Source: Gemmatimonadota bacterium (GTDB lineage: Bacteria > Gemmatimonadota > Gemmatimonadetes > Longimicrobiales > Gaopeijiaceae). Taken from it: a stretch of DNA of 45,741 nt. Each line of letters starts with the position of its first letter. Positions within the stretch are counted from its first letter, which is position 1. Shown piece by piece: positions 8,556-17,748 of the stretch. Below the pieces are notes generated by a model. The model saw only the letters and a list, made by a program, of their open reading frames with translations, was not told the origin of the DNA and searched no databases. The stretch spans positions 1 to 45,741 of the forward strand of contig JAJDNI010000028.1 of the NCBI GenBank assembly GCA_022340755.1, given 5' to 3'. The position numbers were made by a program, and so were the translations under genes.

Positions 8556-9764
8556 ATGACTGTGTCCGAGATCAACGCCTACGAGCGAGATCCGAGAATC
8601 ACCCGTCTGGAGACGGACGTGGTCGCCAACGGCGAGGCGGAGGGTCACCCGTTCGTGGTCCTGGCCGACACCATCCTCTACCCCGAGGGAGGAGGGCAGC
8701 CGGCCGACCGGGGGACCATCGCCGGCGTCGCCGTCCTCGACGTCCAGAAGAAGGCCGGCATGATCCGGCACATCCTGGACGGTCCCGCTCCGGCGGGCCG
8801 GGTAGCGGTGGAGTTGGACTGGGTGCGCCGATTCGATCACATGCAGCAGCACACCGGCCAGCACCTCCTGACGGCGATGGCCGACCGGATCTTCGGTTGG
8901 CACACCACGGCCTTTCACCTTGGGGAGCGGATCTGCGACGTCGAGGTGGACGCTCCCCGCGTAGAGGCTGGACAACTGGCGGAGTTGGAGGAGGCGGTGG
9001 CCACCGAGATCCGTGCCGGACGGCCCGTCCTCACCCGCCGCGTGAGTCGGGAGGAATACGCCGAGGGCGCAATGGACGTCCGGTCGCGAGGCCTTCCCGA
9101 GGGTCACACGGGAGACGTCCGCCTGGTCGAGATCGAGGGGATCGACCTGAACACGTGCGGCGGGACCCACTGCAGCTCGACCGCCCAGATCGAGGCGCTC
9201 AAGCTTCTGGGCAGCGAGAGCATGCGCGGCGGTACACGCCTCTTCTGGGTGGCGGGCGGGCGGCTCCGACGACTCCACGAGACCCACCACCTACGCAACG
9301 CCGAACTCCGGGAGCTGCTGGGGGCCTCCGACGACGAGTTGGTGGTGAGAGTCGCAACCAAGCTCGAGCAGCTCAAGGAGGCAGAGCGCTCCGTGCGCGC
9401 TCTCGAGGAGGCGCTGGCCCTGGCTTCGGCAGTGGCCCTCGTGACGGAGCAGGAGTCATTGCTCGTCGCGCACTGGCCCGAGCGGGACCTTCCGTTCCTG
9501 CAGCGCGTGGCCCGCGAGGCGGGGCGGCTGGCGCCGGACCGAGCGGTCTTCCTCACGGCGGGGGAGGAGGCTGAGGGTGCGTTCCTCGTGGCGGCCGGAG
9601 AGGCCACCGACCTGAACGTGCCTGCCCTTGGGTCGAAAGTGGCGGAGGTGCTGGGGGGGCGAGGGGGTGGTTCCGGCCGGATCTTCCAGGGCAAGGCCGG
9701 CCGGTTGTCGAGGCGGGGAGAGGCGGCGGACCTGTTGCGAGAGGCGGTCGGACAGCGAGAGTGA
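8556..9764 (+). CDS. AlaX-type alanyl-tRNA editing hydrolase with DHHA1-like tail
   Basis: A 402-residue cytoplasmic enzyme that removes wrongly attached serine or glycine from tRNA-Ala, acting in trans. The four zinc ligands of the AlaRS editing fold are present: His95 and His99 (HMQQHTGQH) and Cys201 and His205 (CGGTHC). YPEGGGQPADRG is the conserved N-terminal loop of the family. The chain continues through a helical region to GRGGGSGRIFQGKAG, which resembles the DHHA1 domain at the C-terminus of AlaRS, so this is a long-form AlaX rather than the short editing-only type. It lacks the aminoacylation domain, so it is not alaS. ATG 8556 was chosen because homology begins right after it; upstream codons overlap the divergent promoter. 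Confidence 0.92.
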   Translation: MTVSEINAYERDPRITRLETDVVANGEAEGHPFVVLADTILYPEGGGQPADRGTIAGVAVLDVQKKAGMIRHILDGPAPAGRVAVELDWVRRFDHMQQHTGQHLLTAMADRIFGWHTTAFHLGERICDVEVDAPRVEAGQLAELEEAVATEIRAGRPVLTRRVSREEYAEGAMDVRSRGLPEGHTGDVRLVEIEGIDLNTCGGTHCSSTAQIEALKLLGSESMRGGTRLFWVAGGRLRRLHETHHLRNAELRELLGASDDELVVRVATKLEQLKEAERSVRALEEALALASAVALVTEQESLLVAHWPERDLPFLQRVAREAGRLAPDRAVFLTAGEEAEGAFLVAAGEATDLNVPALGSKVAEVLGGRGGGSGRIFQGKAGRLSRRGEAADLLREAVGQRE

Positions 9765-9807
9765 GCGTGTGCTCGACCGGGTCGTGCACGTTGGAGAGTC
9801 CGCCGCG

Positions 9808-9825
9808 CTACGTCATCGTACGTAG
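9808..9825. repeat. Short inverted repeat upstream of the outer-membrane protein gene
   Basis: CTACGT (9808-9813) and ACGTAG (9820-9825) form perfect 6-base arms around a 6-base centre, inside the 124-base gap after the tRNA editing gene. It could be an operator or a weak terminator; nothing else supports either choice. Confidence 0.3.
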
Positions 9826-9888
9826 AGCCTACGCGCGCCGCATACGCCACTGTTGACGTCGGAAGGCGACTCTCGATGGAGGTGCATC

Positions 9889-11094
9889 GTGCGGACCGTG
9901 CGTAGCCTTCGGTTCCCAAATGCCGCGCTCTTCGTCATGCTGGCGACGCTCTCTAGGTCAGGGCTTGCGGCTCAGGAGTCGCGGGCCACCGGACTCGAGG
10001 TCGGAGGGGTGCCCGCGCTCAACTTCAATTCCGACGAAGGCTTCGGGTACGGCGTGATCGCGGAGCTGTACCAATACGGAGACGGAACGCAGCCTCCGTG
10101 GCTATGGACGTTGCAGCCGAAGATCTTCCTCACCACCGGCGGGCGGCGGGACTTCACGCTCTTCTTCGACGCGCCTCACATGCTTCCGGGCAGTTGGCGC
10201 GTCGGCATATGGCTGGGAAGCGAGCAGCAGGTCGCAACGCCGTACTACGGTGTAGGCAACGCAACCGTGTACGACGCGTCACGCGATGCCGAGAACGGTC
10301 CGGATCCATATTACTACCGCTTTGGTCGCACCCGGCGTGGCGTCTCGACGAACTTGCAGCACCGGTTTTTCGATCCGAGACTCAGGGCCCTGATCGGCCT
10401 CGGTGTGTCACGGATAGGTGTCGTGCCCGTGCCCAAGAGCGAAGGCAGCACCCTGTTTGCGGAGGAGTGGGGTGGGGTGGAGCGCATGGGCTGGTACAAC
10501 TACGCGCGCGTGGGGCTGGTGTGGGACACGCGGGATCGGGAGACCGCTCCCCGACGGGGGACCTGGACGGAGCTTCTTATTCAGCGTGTCGACGGCGCGC
10601 TGGGCGCCGATGCCGACTACACGCGCTGGACCTTCACCGACCGGCGCTATCTGTCGCTGACGCGCAACCTCGTCTTTGCCCATCGCGTTCTGATTCAGAA
10701 CGTGAGCGAAGGTGCTCCGGTGTACGAGCTGTCCACGGTCCAGAGCTCCTTCAAGCAGCAGGAGGGATTGGGGGGCGCGAATACCGTACGCGGAATCCCG
10801 AAGGACCGCTATGTCGGTCGTGGGCTTTTGGTCTGGAACGCGGAGCTGCGGTGGAGGGCGGCGGACTTCCGGATGCTCGACCGGCCCTTCCACGTCACGC
10901 TTTCCGCGTTCCTCGATCAAGGCAGGGTCTGGGAGAATGGTGTGCGCCTCGACGGCGTCCTCTCGGATCTGCACAGGGGAGTGGGAGGAGGGATCCGCCT
11001 CGGGATGGGGGAGGACTTCGTGGTGGCGGTGGATGCCGGCACGTCATCCCAGGCCTCCCTACCGATCTATATCGGGCTGGGGTACCTGTTCTGA
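9889..11094 (+). CDS. BamA/Omp85-like surface-antigen outer-membrane beta-barrel
   Basis: A 401-residue outer-membrane protein. GTG 9889 has GGAGG 6 bases upstream and gives a signal peptide ending near SGLAAQE. The mature chain has alternating hydrophobic strands from its beginning (LNFNSDEGFGYGVIAELY) and contains GLGGANTVRGIPKDRYVG, close to the VRGF-type loop motif that enters the barrel in Omp85 proteins. It ends IGLGYLF, with the terminal phenylalanine needed for BAM-dependent insertion. There are no POTRA domains, so it resembles the short surface-antigen (D15) barrels of unknown role, not BamA itself. It stands alone, convergent with the RND operon. Cargo or ligand is unknown. Confidence 0.8.
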   Translation: MRTVRSLRFPNAALFVMLATLSRSGLAAQESRATGLEVGGVPALNFNSDEGFGYGVIAELYQYGDGTQPPWLWTLQPKIFLTTGGRRDFTLFFDAPHMLPGSWRVGIWLGSEQQVATPYYGVGNATVYDASRDAENGPDPYYYRFGRTRRGVSTNLQHRFFDPRLRALIGLGVSRIGVVPVPKSEGSTLFAEEWGGVERMGWYNYARVGLVWDTRDRETAPRRGTWTELLIQRVDGALGADADYTRWTFTDRRYLSLTRNLVFAHRVLIQNVSEGAPVYELSTVQSSFKQQEGLGGANTVRGIPKDRYVGRGLLVWNAELRWRAADFRMLDRPFHVTLSAFLDQGRVWENGVRLDGVLSDLHRGVGGGIRLGMGEDFVVAVDAGTSSQASLPIYIGLGYLF

Positions 11095-11125
11095 GGTGGG
11101 GAGAGGGGGCGCCGCGGGGACCCGG

Positions 11126-11150
11126 CGCAGCGGGGCCGCGCGACGCTGCG
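11126..11150. terminator. Hairpin between convergent genes
   Basis: CGCAGCG (11126-11132) and CGCTGCG (11144-11150) are perfect 7-base arms with an 11-base loop. They lie in the 70-base gap between the barrel gene stop and the RND permease stop, where a shared terminator is expected. No T-run follows on either side. Confidence 0.45.
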
Positions 11151-11164
11151 TGCAAGGCCCCGAC

Positions 11165-14100
11165 CTATCCTCCCGCCCGTTCCCGCTCGTCCCGCTCGTG
11201 GGCGTGGGCCGCGAACGCGAAGCGGTCCAGCTTCACGTAGATCACCGGGATCAGGAACAGCGTGAAGACCGCGGCCACCAGCACGCCGCCGATGGTAACG
11301 ATGGCCATGGCCGTGCGGAACGCCGCCCCGGGTCCGGACCCGACGGCCTGGGGGATGAGGGCGATGGCGATGGCCACGTTGGTCATGACGATGGGCCGGA
11401 GTCGGGCGGGGGCCGCTTCCATGAGCGCCTCGACGAGGCTCATGCCCCGACCCCGGAGCACCTGGGCGTAGTCGAGGATGAGGATGGCGTTGTTCACCAC
11501 GATCCCCACCAGCATGATCATGGCCATCATGCTGAAGATGTTCAGGTTCGTGGCCGTGAGGAAAAGCGCGAAGATGGCCCCGACGGCGCCCAGTGGGAGC
11601 GTGAGCATGATGGTGACGGGGTGCACGAAGGACTCGAGGATCATGGCCAGCACCACGTAGCTGAGGATGATGGCCAGCACCAGGGCCTTCAGCATCTCGG
11701 TCAGCGAATCCTGGAAGATCTCGAACTGTCCCGTGATCTCGTACGAGTACCCGGGAGGCAGGCCCATGCCGTCCAAGCGACTTTCGATCTCGGCGGCGAG
11801 GCCCGTGAGGCTCCCGGATCCGATCTGGGCGTCGATCTGTACCGTACGCTGCTTGTCGTTCCGCTGGATGGTGTTCTCGCCTCCCGATTCGTCGAGCTCA
11901 CCCAGGGTGCTCACCGGGACCACGCCGTCCCGCGTCCGGATCTGGAGGTCGCCCAGCTCCGACACCCGGCTCCTCGAGCTCTCGGCGAGGCGCACGCGGA
12001 TGTCCCGCTCTTCGCCGGCCTCGCGGTAGACGCCCGGTGTCACGCCTTCAATGGAGGCCCGGAGGGTTCCCCCTATCTGGGCCACGGTGAGTCCGTACTG
12101 GGAGAGAATCGCGCGGTGTGGATGGAAGACCACTTCGGGACGTGGGTCCTCGATGGTGTTGGTGACGTCTACGAGGCCCGGCACCGCGGTCACGGTGTCG
12201 GTGGCCCGACGTGCCAATGCCTGGAGACGTGTCTGGTCGGGGCCCTTGAGAAGAACCTGGAGGGGAGCCTGGGACCCACCGCCTCCCATCGTCTGCGAGA
12301 GGGTGACGGTCACGTCGGCGTCGGGGATCTCCGCCATGAGCTCCCGGATGCGGGGGAAGAACGACTCGGTGGGCAGGCGGGAGTCCACCGTCACCTGGAT
12401 CTGCGCCTGATTCACGTCGGCACCCATGGAGAACATCCCACCCCCACCCTGTCCGATGGTGGTGAGAATGTCTGTCACTTCCGGGATCCGGCGTAGCAGC
12501 GTTTCGGCGCGTTGGGTCACCAGGGCCGTTCTTTCGATGGGTGTACCCGGGGGGAGCTCCAGGGCGATGTCGGCCATGCCGTCGTCCGCAGTGGGCATGA
12601 ACTCGCCTCCTCCGAAGCGCGCCTGAATGAAGAGGGCGAGAAGGAAGAGAAGGAATGTCCCCCCGACCACGGCCCATCCGTTCCGGGGCCTCGCCAGGCT
12701 CCACCGCAGGGCCTTGCGATAGTCTTCCTCCAGCCCCGCGTATCCCGAGTCGAAGCGCTTCCAGAAGAACCCCAGCATCCCCCCCTCCTCCTCCCGACGC
12801 GTCTCGTAGGTGCGGAGGACCCGCGCGGCCAGCATGGGCGCGAGGGTGAAGGAGATGAACACCGACGCCAGCGTCGCGAAGACCACCGTGAGCCCGAACG
12901 CGAAGAAGAACTGGCCGATGATGCCCTGCATGAAGGCGATGGGGGTGAAGACCACCACGTTGGTGAGCGCCGAGGCCGCCACGGCGATGGCCACCTCCGT
13001 GGTGCCTTCTTCTGCCGCCGTCTTGGGGTCCGCACCCCTGTCCAGGTACCGGTAGACGTTCTCCAGCACCACGATGGTGTTGGTCACCAGGATCCCCACC
13101 GTGATGCCCAGCCCCATGAGGGTCATGACGTTGATGGTGAAGTGCATCCGGTCCAGGGCGAGGAAGGTCGCCACGATCGTGGCCGGCATGGCCACCGCGG
13201 CGATGACGGTCCCGCGCCACGAGTGGAGGAAGATGAAGAGGACACCCACCGTGAGAACGATGCCGATGAGGATGTTCTTCAGGATGTCCTGGATGGAGTC
13301 GCGGATGAACTGACTCCGGTCGGAAGCCACACGGAGCTGGGCGCCGGGAGGCACGTCGGCGCGGAGCTCGTCCAGGGCGCGGAAGATGCCGGCGGCGGTG
13401 GCTACGGTGTTGGCGTCGGACTGCTTCTGGATGGAGAGGCTCACCGTGGGCTCTCCGTTGTAGCGGGCGAGCTCCCGAACGTCGGCGTAACCAGCCTCCA
13501 CCGTGGCCACGTCGGACAGACGGATGTATCCGCCGGAGGGAATGGCCAGGGGGAGCTGGGATATCTCGTCGACGGAGGTGTATTCTCCCACGACGCGCAC
13601 GGCGTACTCCGCGCTCGCTTCGGTGACACGGCCCGCCGGCACCGTCAGGTTCTCGGCGCCCACAAGGGCGGCGACGTCGTTGATGGTGAGCCCGTAGGCC
13701 CGGAGCCGGTCGGGATGCACGCGCACCTCGATCTCGCGCTCGCGGCCGCCGATGATGGTCACACTGGCCACGCCGTCCACGCGTGAGATCCTGTCGGCCA
13801 CGACCTGGTCGGCGAGGTCGTAGAGGGCCTCCAGCGACTGCGGGCCGGACAGCGCCAGGTCCATGATGGGCATGGCGTTGATGTCCAGCTTCAGGATCGT
13901 GGGTGGCTGAGCGTCGTCGGGCAGGTCGGCACGGATGGCGTCCACCTTGTCCTTCACGTCGATGGCCACCATGTCGGCGTCGACGGAGTAGTCGAACTCC
14001 GCCACGACGATGGACATGTTCTCCCGGGAGTAGGACGTGAGGGTCTCGAGGTTGCCGATGGTGGAGACGGCGTCCTCCACCTCCTTCGTCACCTGCTGCT

Positions 14101-14284
14101 CCACTTCCTGCGGCCCAGCCCCGGGGTACACGGTGGTGACCGTGACCACGGGGAAGTCGATGCCGGGGAGGAGGTCCACTCCCAGGGTGAGATAGCTGGA
14201 GATTCCCATGACCACCATCGCGACGACCAGCATGGTGGTGAGCACCGGCCGATGGACCGCCAGACGGGCGAAGAACCGGAACAT
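11165..14284 (-). CDS. RND efflux permease (HAE-1 type) lacking canonical relay residues
   Basis: A 1039-residue inner-membrane pump of the AcrB superfamily. It starts MFRFFARLAVHRPVLTTMLV with the first membrane helix, then YPGAGPQEVEQQV typical of HAE-1 permeases, and has the duplicated arrangement of six helices, a large periplasmic loop and six helices. In helix 4 the usual Asp-Asp pair is replaced by Thr401-Asn402 (GILVTNTIVVLEN), and in helix 10 the usual Lys is Asn931 (GIVVNNAILILDYA), so the standard proton pathway residues are missing. It is the last gene of tetR-tolC-adaptor-permease, 3 bases after the adaptor. Substrate is unknown; regulation is probably by the TetR protein encoded first in the operon. 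Confidence 0.93.
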   Translation of the reverse strand: MFRFFARLAVHRPVLTTMLVVAMVVMGISSYLTLGVDLLPGIDFPVVTVTTVYPGAGPQEVEQQVTKEVEDAVSTIGNLETLTSYSRENMSIVVAEFDYSVDADMVAIDVKDKVDAIRADLPDDAQPPTILKLDINAMPIMDLALSGPQSLEALYDLADQVVADRISRVDGVASVTIIGGREREIEVRVHPDRLRAYGLTINDVAALVGAENLTVPAGRVTEASAEYAVRVVGEYTSVDEISQLPLAIPSGGYIRLSDVATVEAGYADVRELARYNGEPTVSLSIQKQSDANTVATAAGIFRALDELRADVPPGAQLRVASDRSQFIRDSIQDILKNILIGIVLTVGVLFIFLHSWRGTVIAAVAMPATIVATFLALDRMHFTINVMTLMGLGITVGILVTNTIVVLENVYRYLDRGADPKTAAEEGTTEVAIAVAASALTNVVVFTPIAFMQGIIGQFFFAFGLTVVFATLASVFISFTLAPMLAARVLRTYETRREEEGGMLGFFWKRFDSGYAGLEEDYRKALRWSLARPRNGWAVVGGTFLLFLLALFIQARFGGGEFMPTADDGMADIALELPPGTPIERTALVTQRAETLLRRIPEVTDILTTIGQGGGGMFSMGADVNQAQIQVTVDSRLPTESFFPRIRELMAEIPDADVTVTLSQTMGGGGSQAPLQVLLKGPDQTRLQALARRATDTVTAVPGLVDVTNTIEDPRPEVVFHPHRAILSQYGLTVAQIGGTLRASIEGVTPGVYREAGEERDIRVRLAESSRSRVSELGDLQIRTRDGVVPVSTLGELDESGGENTIQRNDKQRTVQIDAQIGSGSLTGLAAEIESRLDGMGLPPGYSYEITGQFEIFQDSLTEMLKALVLAIILSYVVLAMILESFVHPVTIMLTLPLGAVGAIFALFLTATNLNIFSMMAMIMLVGIVVNNAILILDYAQVLRGRGMSLVEALMEAAPARLRPIVMTNVAIAIALIPQAVGSGPGAAFRTAMAIVTIGGVLVAAVFTLFLIPVIYVKLDRFAFAAHAHERDERERAGG

Positions 14285-14287
14285 GGC

Positions 14288-15331
14288 TCAGCCTCCCACC
14301 ACCCGGGTACGGACGCCGTCGGAGAGCAGGCTCGCTCCAGCGGTCACGACCCGCTCGCCGTTGTCCAGACCCTCCAGGATCTCCACGGAGCCGTTTCCCC
14401 GGAGCCCGACTCGAACCGTTCGCTCGTGGGCCACCCCCTCGGCATCCACGACCCAGACGCCTCCGTCCTGGAGCGCCGCGGCGGGGACCTGCAGCGTCGA
14501 GTCGCGGGCGCCTACCACGATCTCCACCGTGGCGAGCGTGCCGGGCACCATCGCCGGTGTGGTGTCGCCGACCGACGTCCCGGGGAAGGTGACCTCCACC
14601 TCGATGAGCCGACTGTCGGGATCGGCCTGCAGGGCGATGCGTGTGACCCTCCCCTGCGCGGCGCGACCTGTGACGAGGGCGTGCTGTCCCACCGCCAGCT
14701 CCTGACGTTGGCCGGGACTCACGCCCAGGAGAACCTGCACCCGCGACAGGTCCGAGATGCGCATGAGGGGATCGCCCCCGCCAGGGAAGCTCCCGGGGGT
14801 CTCCAGGATGTCGGTGACCACCCCGTCGATGGGGGAGGTGAGCACGATGGCCCTGCGTGCCGCCTCGAGGTTGGCCTCAGCCACGCTCAAGGCCGTCAGC
14901 GCGTTGTCCCAGTCCTGGGTGCTGATGGCACCCTGCTCATGCAGGGGCCGAAGCCGTTCCACGGTCCTGCTTGCCTGGGCATGGGCGGCCTCGGCCTGAC
15001 GCACCGAGGCCTGGGAGCCCTGGCTGGATTGGCGGAGAACGACCTCTCCTTCCGAGACCCGCGTTCCCACGCGCACCGGGATCTCGAGGATCTGATCCTC
15101 GGTACGGGCGCGGACGGTGGCGCTGCGGATGCCCCGGACCTGCCCTGTGAAGGGCCGGCGGACTTCCAGGGGACCCACCGTGGCCGTGGCCACCTCCACC
15201 GGGATCCCGGTCTCCTGACGGATCTCGGGCACATCCAGCGTGGCCTCCACCGGCGCCGAAGCCTGGACGATGCGGAAGATGACCACCGCCGCGAGAGCGA
15301 GCACGACGATACCGCCGACGATGCGCTTCAT
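14288..15331 (-). CDS. RND periplasmic adaptor (membrane fusion protein)
   Basis: A 347-residue adaptor linking the permease to TolC. The N-terminal anchor (IVVLALAAVVIFRIV) is an uncleaved helix or signal sequence. Then come the half-lipoyl motif (VRARTEDQILEIPVRVG), a coiled-coil hairpin about residues 105-165 rich in Ala/Glu/Arg (VRQAEAAHAQASRTVERLRPL), the second lipoyl half (VLTSPIDGVVTDIL), and beta-barrel and membrane-proximal domains. Its start lies 1 base after the tolC stop and its stop 3 bases before the permease start, so the three are translated together. Confidence 0.93.
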   Translation of the reverse strand: MKRIVGGIVVLALAAVVIFRIVQASAPVEATLDVPEIRQETGIPVEVATATVGPLEVRRPFTGQVRGIRSATVRARTEDQILEIPVRVGTRVSEGEVVLRQSSQGSQASVRQAEAAHAQASRTVERLRPLHEQGAISTQDWDNALTALSVAEANLEAARRAIVLTSPIDGVVTDILETPGSFPGGGDPLMRISDLSRVQVLLGVSPGQRQELAVGQHALVTGRAAQGRVTRIALQADPDSRLIEVEVTFPGTSVGDTTPAMVPGTLATVEIVVGARDSTLQVPAAALQDGGVWVVDAEGVAHERTVRVGLRGNGSVEILEGLDNGERVVTAGASLLSDGVRTRVVGG

Positions 15332-15332
15332 G

Positions 15333-16832
15333 TCAGTCTCCCGTTCCGATCAGTTCCATCTTGCCGCCGCTCAAGCGCTCGAGGGTGGCGAGGGCACGCA
15401 CGTAGTCGTAGAGCGCCTGCACCTCGTTCACCCGTGCCTGGTCGAGGAGCAGGGCCGCGTCGCTCACCTCGAGCTGTGTGGCCATGCCGCCGGCGAATCG
15501 GACATCGGCGAGGTGGAGGGCGCGTTCCGCCATGGCCACGGTCTCCCGCCGGGCTTGGATCTGGGTCTGCGCGGCGTGGTAGGCGGCCAGCGCGCTGGCG
15601 AGCTGCAAGGTCAAGGACTCTCTGAGCTGGCTCTCCTGGACCTCCGCCGTCGTCAGGTCCGCCTGGGCCTGGTCGATCTGGCCACGCGTGCGGAAGCCGT
15701 CGAAGATGGGGATGGAGATGGAGAGCGCGGCGCTCCAGTCCTTCCGCCACGCGTCGAAGCCTGGCGGAAGTGGATTGTCGGGGTAGCTCTGGAAGCCCAT
15801 CGTCCCCAGGAACGTCACGTTGGGCAAGCGATTCGCCTTGGCGATCTTCACCGCCTGCTGGCGCATGCCCACCGCCTCCGCCGCCGCCTGCAGCGCGGGG
15901 CGCTCCATCGTCAGGCGCTTCAGCGCGTCTTCGTCCACCTCCACCATGGTGGGTTCCACCTCGGTGGTGAGCCGCACCGGCTTCTCGGCGGGGATGTTCG
16001 TGAGCCGCTTGAGCTCCAGGAGCGCCAGCGTCGCGCTGTTCTCCGCCTGAACCACGATGGGATCCCGGTTCTGCAGATCCACCCGGGCTCTCAGCACGTC
16101 GAACTCGGCGGCGGTGCCCGCCTGGTAGAACGACTGGACCTGCTCGAAGTGCTGCCGGGCCACGCGGCGGCTGTCCACGGCGATCTCCAGGAGGTGCCGC
16201 GCGAGGCCGGCCGTCAGGTACGCGCTCCGGACCTGGAGCTTGATGTCGGCCCGGGTCTCCTCGAGCTGATCCTCGGCCGCGGCGCGATAGTGTCGAGCCA
16301 CCTTCAGGGCGGCGCCGACCTTGCCGCCGACGTATACGGGCTGGGAGAGGGTGAAGGTGGCGATGTAGGTGTTCTTGCGGCCGAAAGGCAGACCGCTGAA
16401 GAGAGCGCTCACGAAGTCCTGCGCGAGCAGCTCGGACAGCAGGTCGAAGCGCTCTTTGGGCGTCTTGTTCAAGTCGAAGGCCGGCGGGATGAGGGTGTCC
16501 GAGACGGGCGGCGGTCCCGCGGCCTGGTCGAAGATCGACCTGATCGACCGGTTGTAGGTGACGTTGGAGTTCACCTGGGGAAAGGCCCCCGCGGTGGCCT
16601 GGGTCACCTGCGCCTCGGCCTGAGCCAGAGCCGCCCGTGCGGCGGCGATCTCCTCCGACTCCCGCAGCGCCCGGTCGACCGCTTCGCCCAGGGTAAGACG
16701 CAGCGTATCAGCGTCCTGGCCGGGATCTCCTCGCGTGCGGACGATTCCGGGATCGCCTCTCGCCGGTTGCAGGCCACCCAGATATCCGAAGACCACCGTG
16801 CCCACGAGAAGCAGGATCCCAGACCTGCTCAT
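15333..16832 (-). CDS. TolC-family outer-membrane efflux protein
   Basis: A 499-residue outer-membrane channel. The ATG ending at 16832 has GAGGAGGAAG immediately upstream and gives a signal peptide (GILLLVGTVVFGYLGG). The mature protein opens with LTLGEAVDRALRESEEIAAARAALAQAEAQV, a standard OEP repeat, and continues with long amphipathic helices; the second repeat (LTMERPALQAAAEAVGMRQQAVKIAKA) is also clear. An in-frame start 6 codons earlier (16850) would overlap tetR by 4 bases. It is 14 bases after tetR, the second gene in the operon. Confidence 0.92.
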   Translation of the reverse strand: MSRSGILLLVGTVVFGYLGGLQPARGDPGIVRTRGDPGQDADTLRLTLGEAVDRALRESEEIAAARAALAQAEAQVTQATAGAFPQVNSNVTYNRSIRSIFDQAAGPPPVSDTLIPPAFDLNKTPKERFDLLSELLAQDFVSALFSGLPFGRKNTYIATFTLSQPVYVGGKVGAALKVARHYRAAAEDQLEETRADIKLQVRSAYLTAGLARHLLEIAVDSRRVARQHFEQVQSFYQAGTAAEFDVLRARVDLQNRDPIVVQAENSATLALLELKRLTNIPAEKPVRLTTEVEPTMVEVDEDALKRLTMERPALQAAAEAVGMRQQAVKIAKANRLPNVTFLGTMGFQSYPDNPLPPGFDAWRKDWSAALSISIPIFDGFRTRGQIDQAQADLTTAEVQESQLRESLTLQLASALAAYHAAQTQIQARRETVAMAERALHLADVRFAGGMATQLEVSDAALLLDQARVNEVQALYDYVRALATLERLSGGKMELIGTGD

Positions 16833-16846
16833 GCTTCCTCCTCGAA

Positions 16847-17575
16847 TCACGGGGCCAGCCCCGTGAAGATGATGTCCAGTTTTGCCGCGAGGGCTGCCTT
16901 CACGCTCCGTGCGGAGCCTCCCTCCACCAGCCAGCGCACCAGGGTGCTGAAGACCGTGGCGGCGATGACCGAGGCAGCCTGCCCGTCATCGACGTCGGGA
17001 CGGATGTCCCCCGTGGTCTTGCCACGCCGGATGACGGCTTCGGTGAGCTCCTCCATGGGGCGGGTTCCCCGATCGGGGTCCGGGGCCCCGGGAGTGCCCA
17101 TGCGGAGGTAGGTTTCCCGCATGCTCTCGAAGATCACCATCCTCGAGATCTCCCTGTTCTCGATGGAGAGATCGGTCAGGTACTTCAGGACGCGATCGAG
17201 GCGGGACCTGGCGCTGCCCTCCCATGAATCCACGGGGCCCAGGTCGTCTTCCAGGTGGGCCATCCACTCGTGGTGGGCGGCGAGGAGGAACGCGCTCTTG
17301 TGCGGGAAGTAGTTGAAGACCGTGCCCTTGGCCACGCGGGCACGTTTCGCGATCTCCTCGACCGTGGTCCCGTCGAAGCCCCTCAGCGCGAAGAGCTCGA
17401 ACGCGGATCGGAAGATCCTGCGCCGGGTTTCGAGCTTCTTCCGCTCGCGATGGCCCGCGGGTCTGCGGCGGGAGTGGGCACGAGCGAGGCCTTCGTCCGC
17501 TGCGGGAGGTCCCCCGTCAGCGGCCGGTGCGGGGCAGGGGCGCGCTGCCCTCCCAGGCCCGCCCGCCGCGGGCAA
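16847..17575 (-). CDS. TetR/AcrR-family transcriptional repressor
   Basis: The first gene of the efflux operon. After a proline- and arginine-rich N-terminal extension of about 45 residues comes a classic TetR helix-turn-helix: TRRRIFRSAFELFALRGF, TTVEEIAKRARVAKGTVFNYFPHKSAFL. The remaining ~150 residues are helical and form the ligand-binding and dimer part. The only available start in this frame is TTG at 17575; no ATG or GTG occurs before the HTH, so the N-terminus is uncertain. The gene is co-transcribed with the pump it probably controls, and a palindrome sits between its promoter and start, suggesting autoregulation. The inducing ligand is unknown. Confidence 0.9.
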   Translation of the reverse strand: MPAAGGPGRAARPCPAPAADGGPPAADEGLARAHSRRRPAGHRERKKLETRRRIFRSAFELFALRGFDGTTVEEIAKRARVAKGTVFNYFPHKSAFLLAAHHEWMAHLEDDLGPVDSWEGSARSRLDRVLKYLTDLSIENREISRMVIFESMRETYLRMGTPGAPDPDRGTRPMEELTEAVIRRGKTTGDIRPDVDDGQAASVIAATVFSTLVRWLVEGGSARSVKAALAAKLDIIFTGLAP

Positions 17576-17635
17576 GGGAGTGGATGGTGACTTCTGGATC
17601 GGTGCGTGCTCCGGGAAGGTCGGACGCCCGAAAAG

Positions 17636-17675
17636 TGACCACGGTCAAGTATCGCCTGGTGCGAGAAGGTGTCAA
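17636..17675 (-). promoter_or_regulatory. Promoter and palindromic operator of the tetR-tolC-adaptor-RND operon
   Basis: On the minus strand TTGACA (17670-17675) is followed after 16 bases by GATACT (17648-17653), then directly by TGACC-GT-GGTCA (17636-17647), a perfect 5-2-5 inverted repeat at the expected transcription start. The first gene starts about 60 bases further on. A repressor bound here would block initiation, as TetR proteins commonly do. Confidence 0.55.
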
Positions 17676-17748
17676 TACGGCTCGGTGCCACGGCCGCACC
17701 GCGCAGCCGACCACGCATCCGTCCAGCCGGAGGTCGACGCGGCTCGCC

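Noticed and set aside
10712-12496. A 594-codon plus-strand frame crossing from the barrel gene into the RND permease
   Set aside because: It crosses two real genes and a terminator-like hairpin; its sequence is antisense noise.
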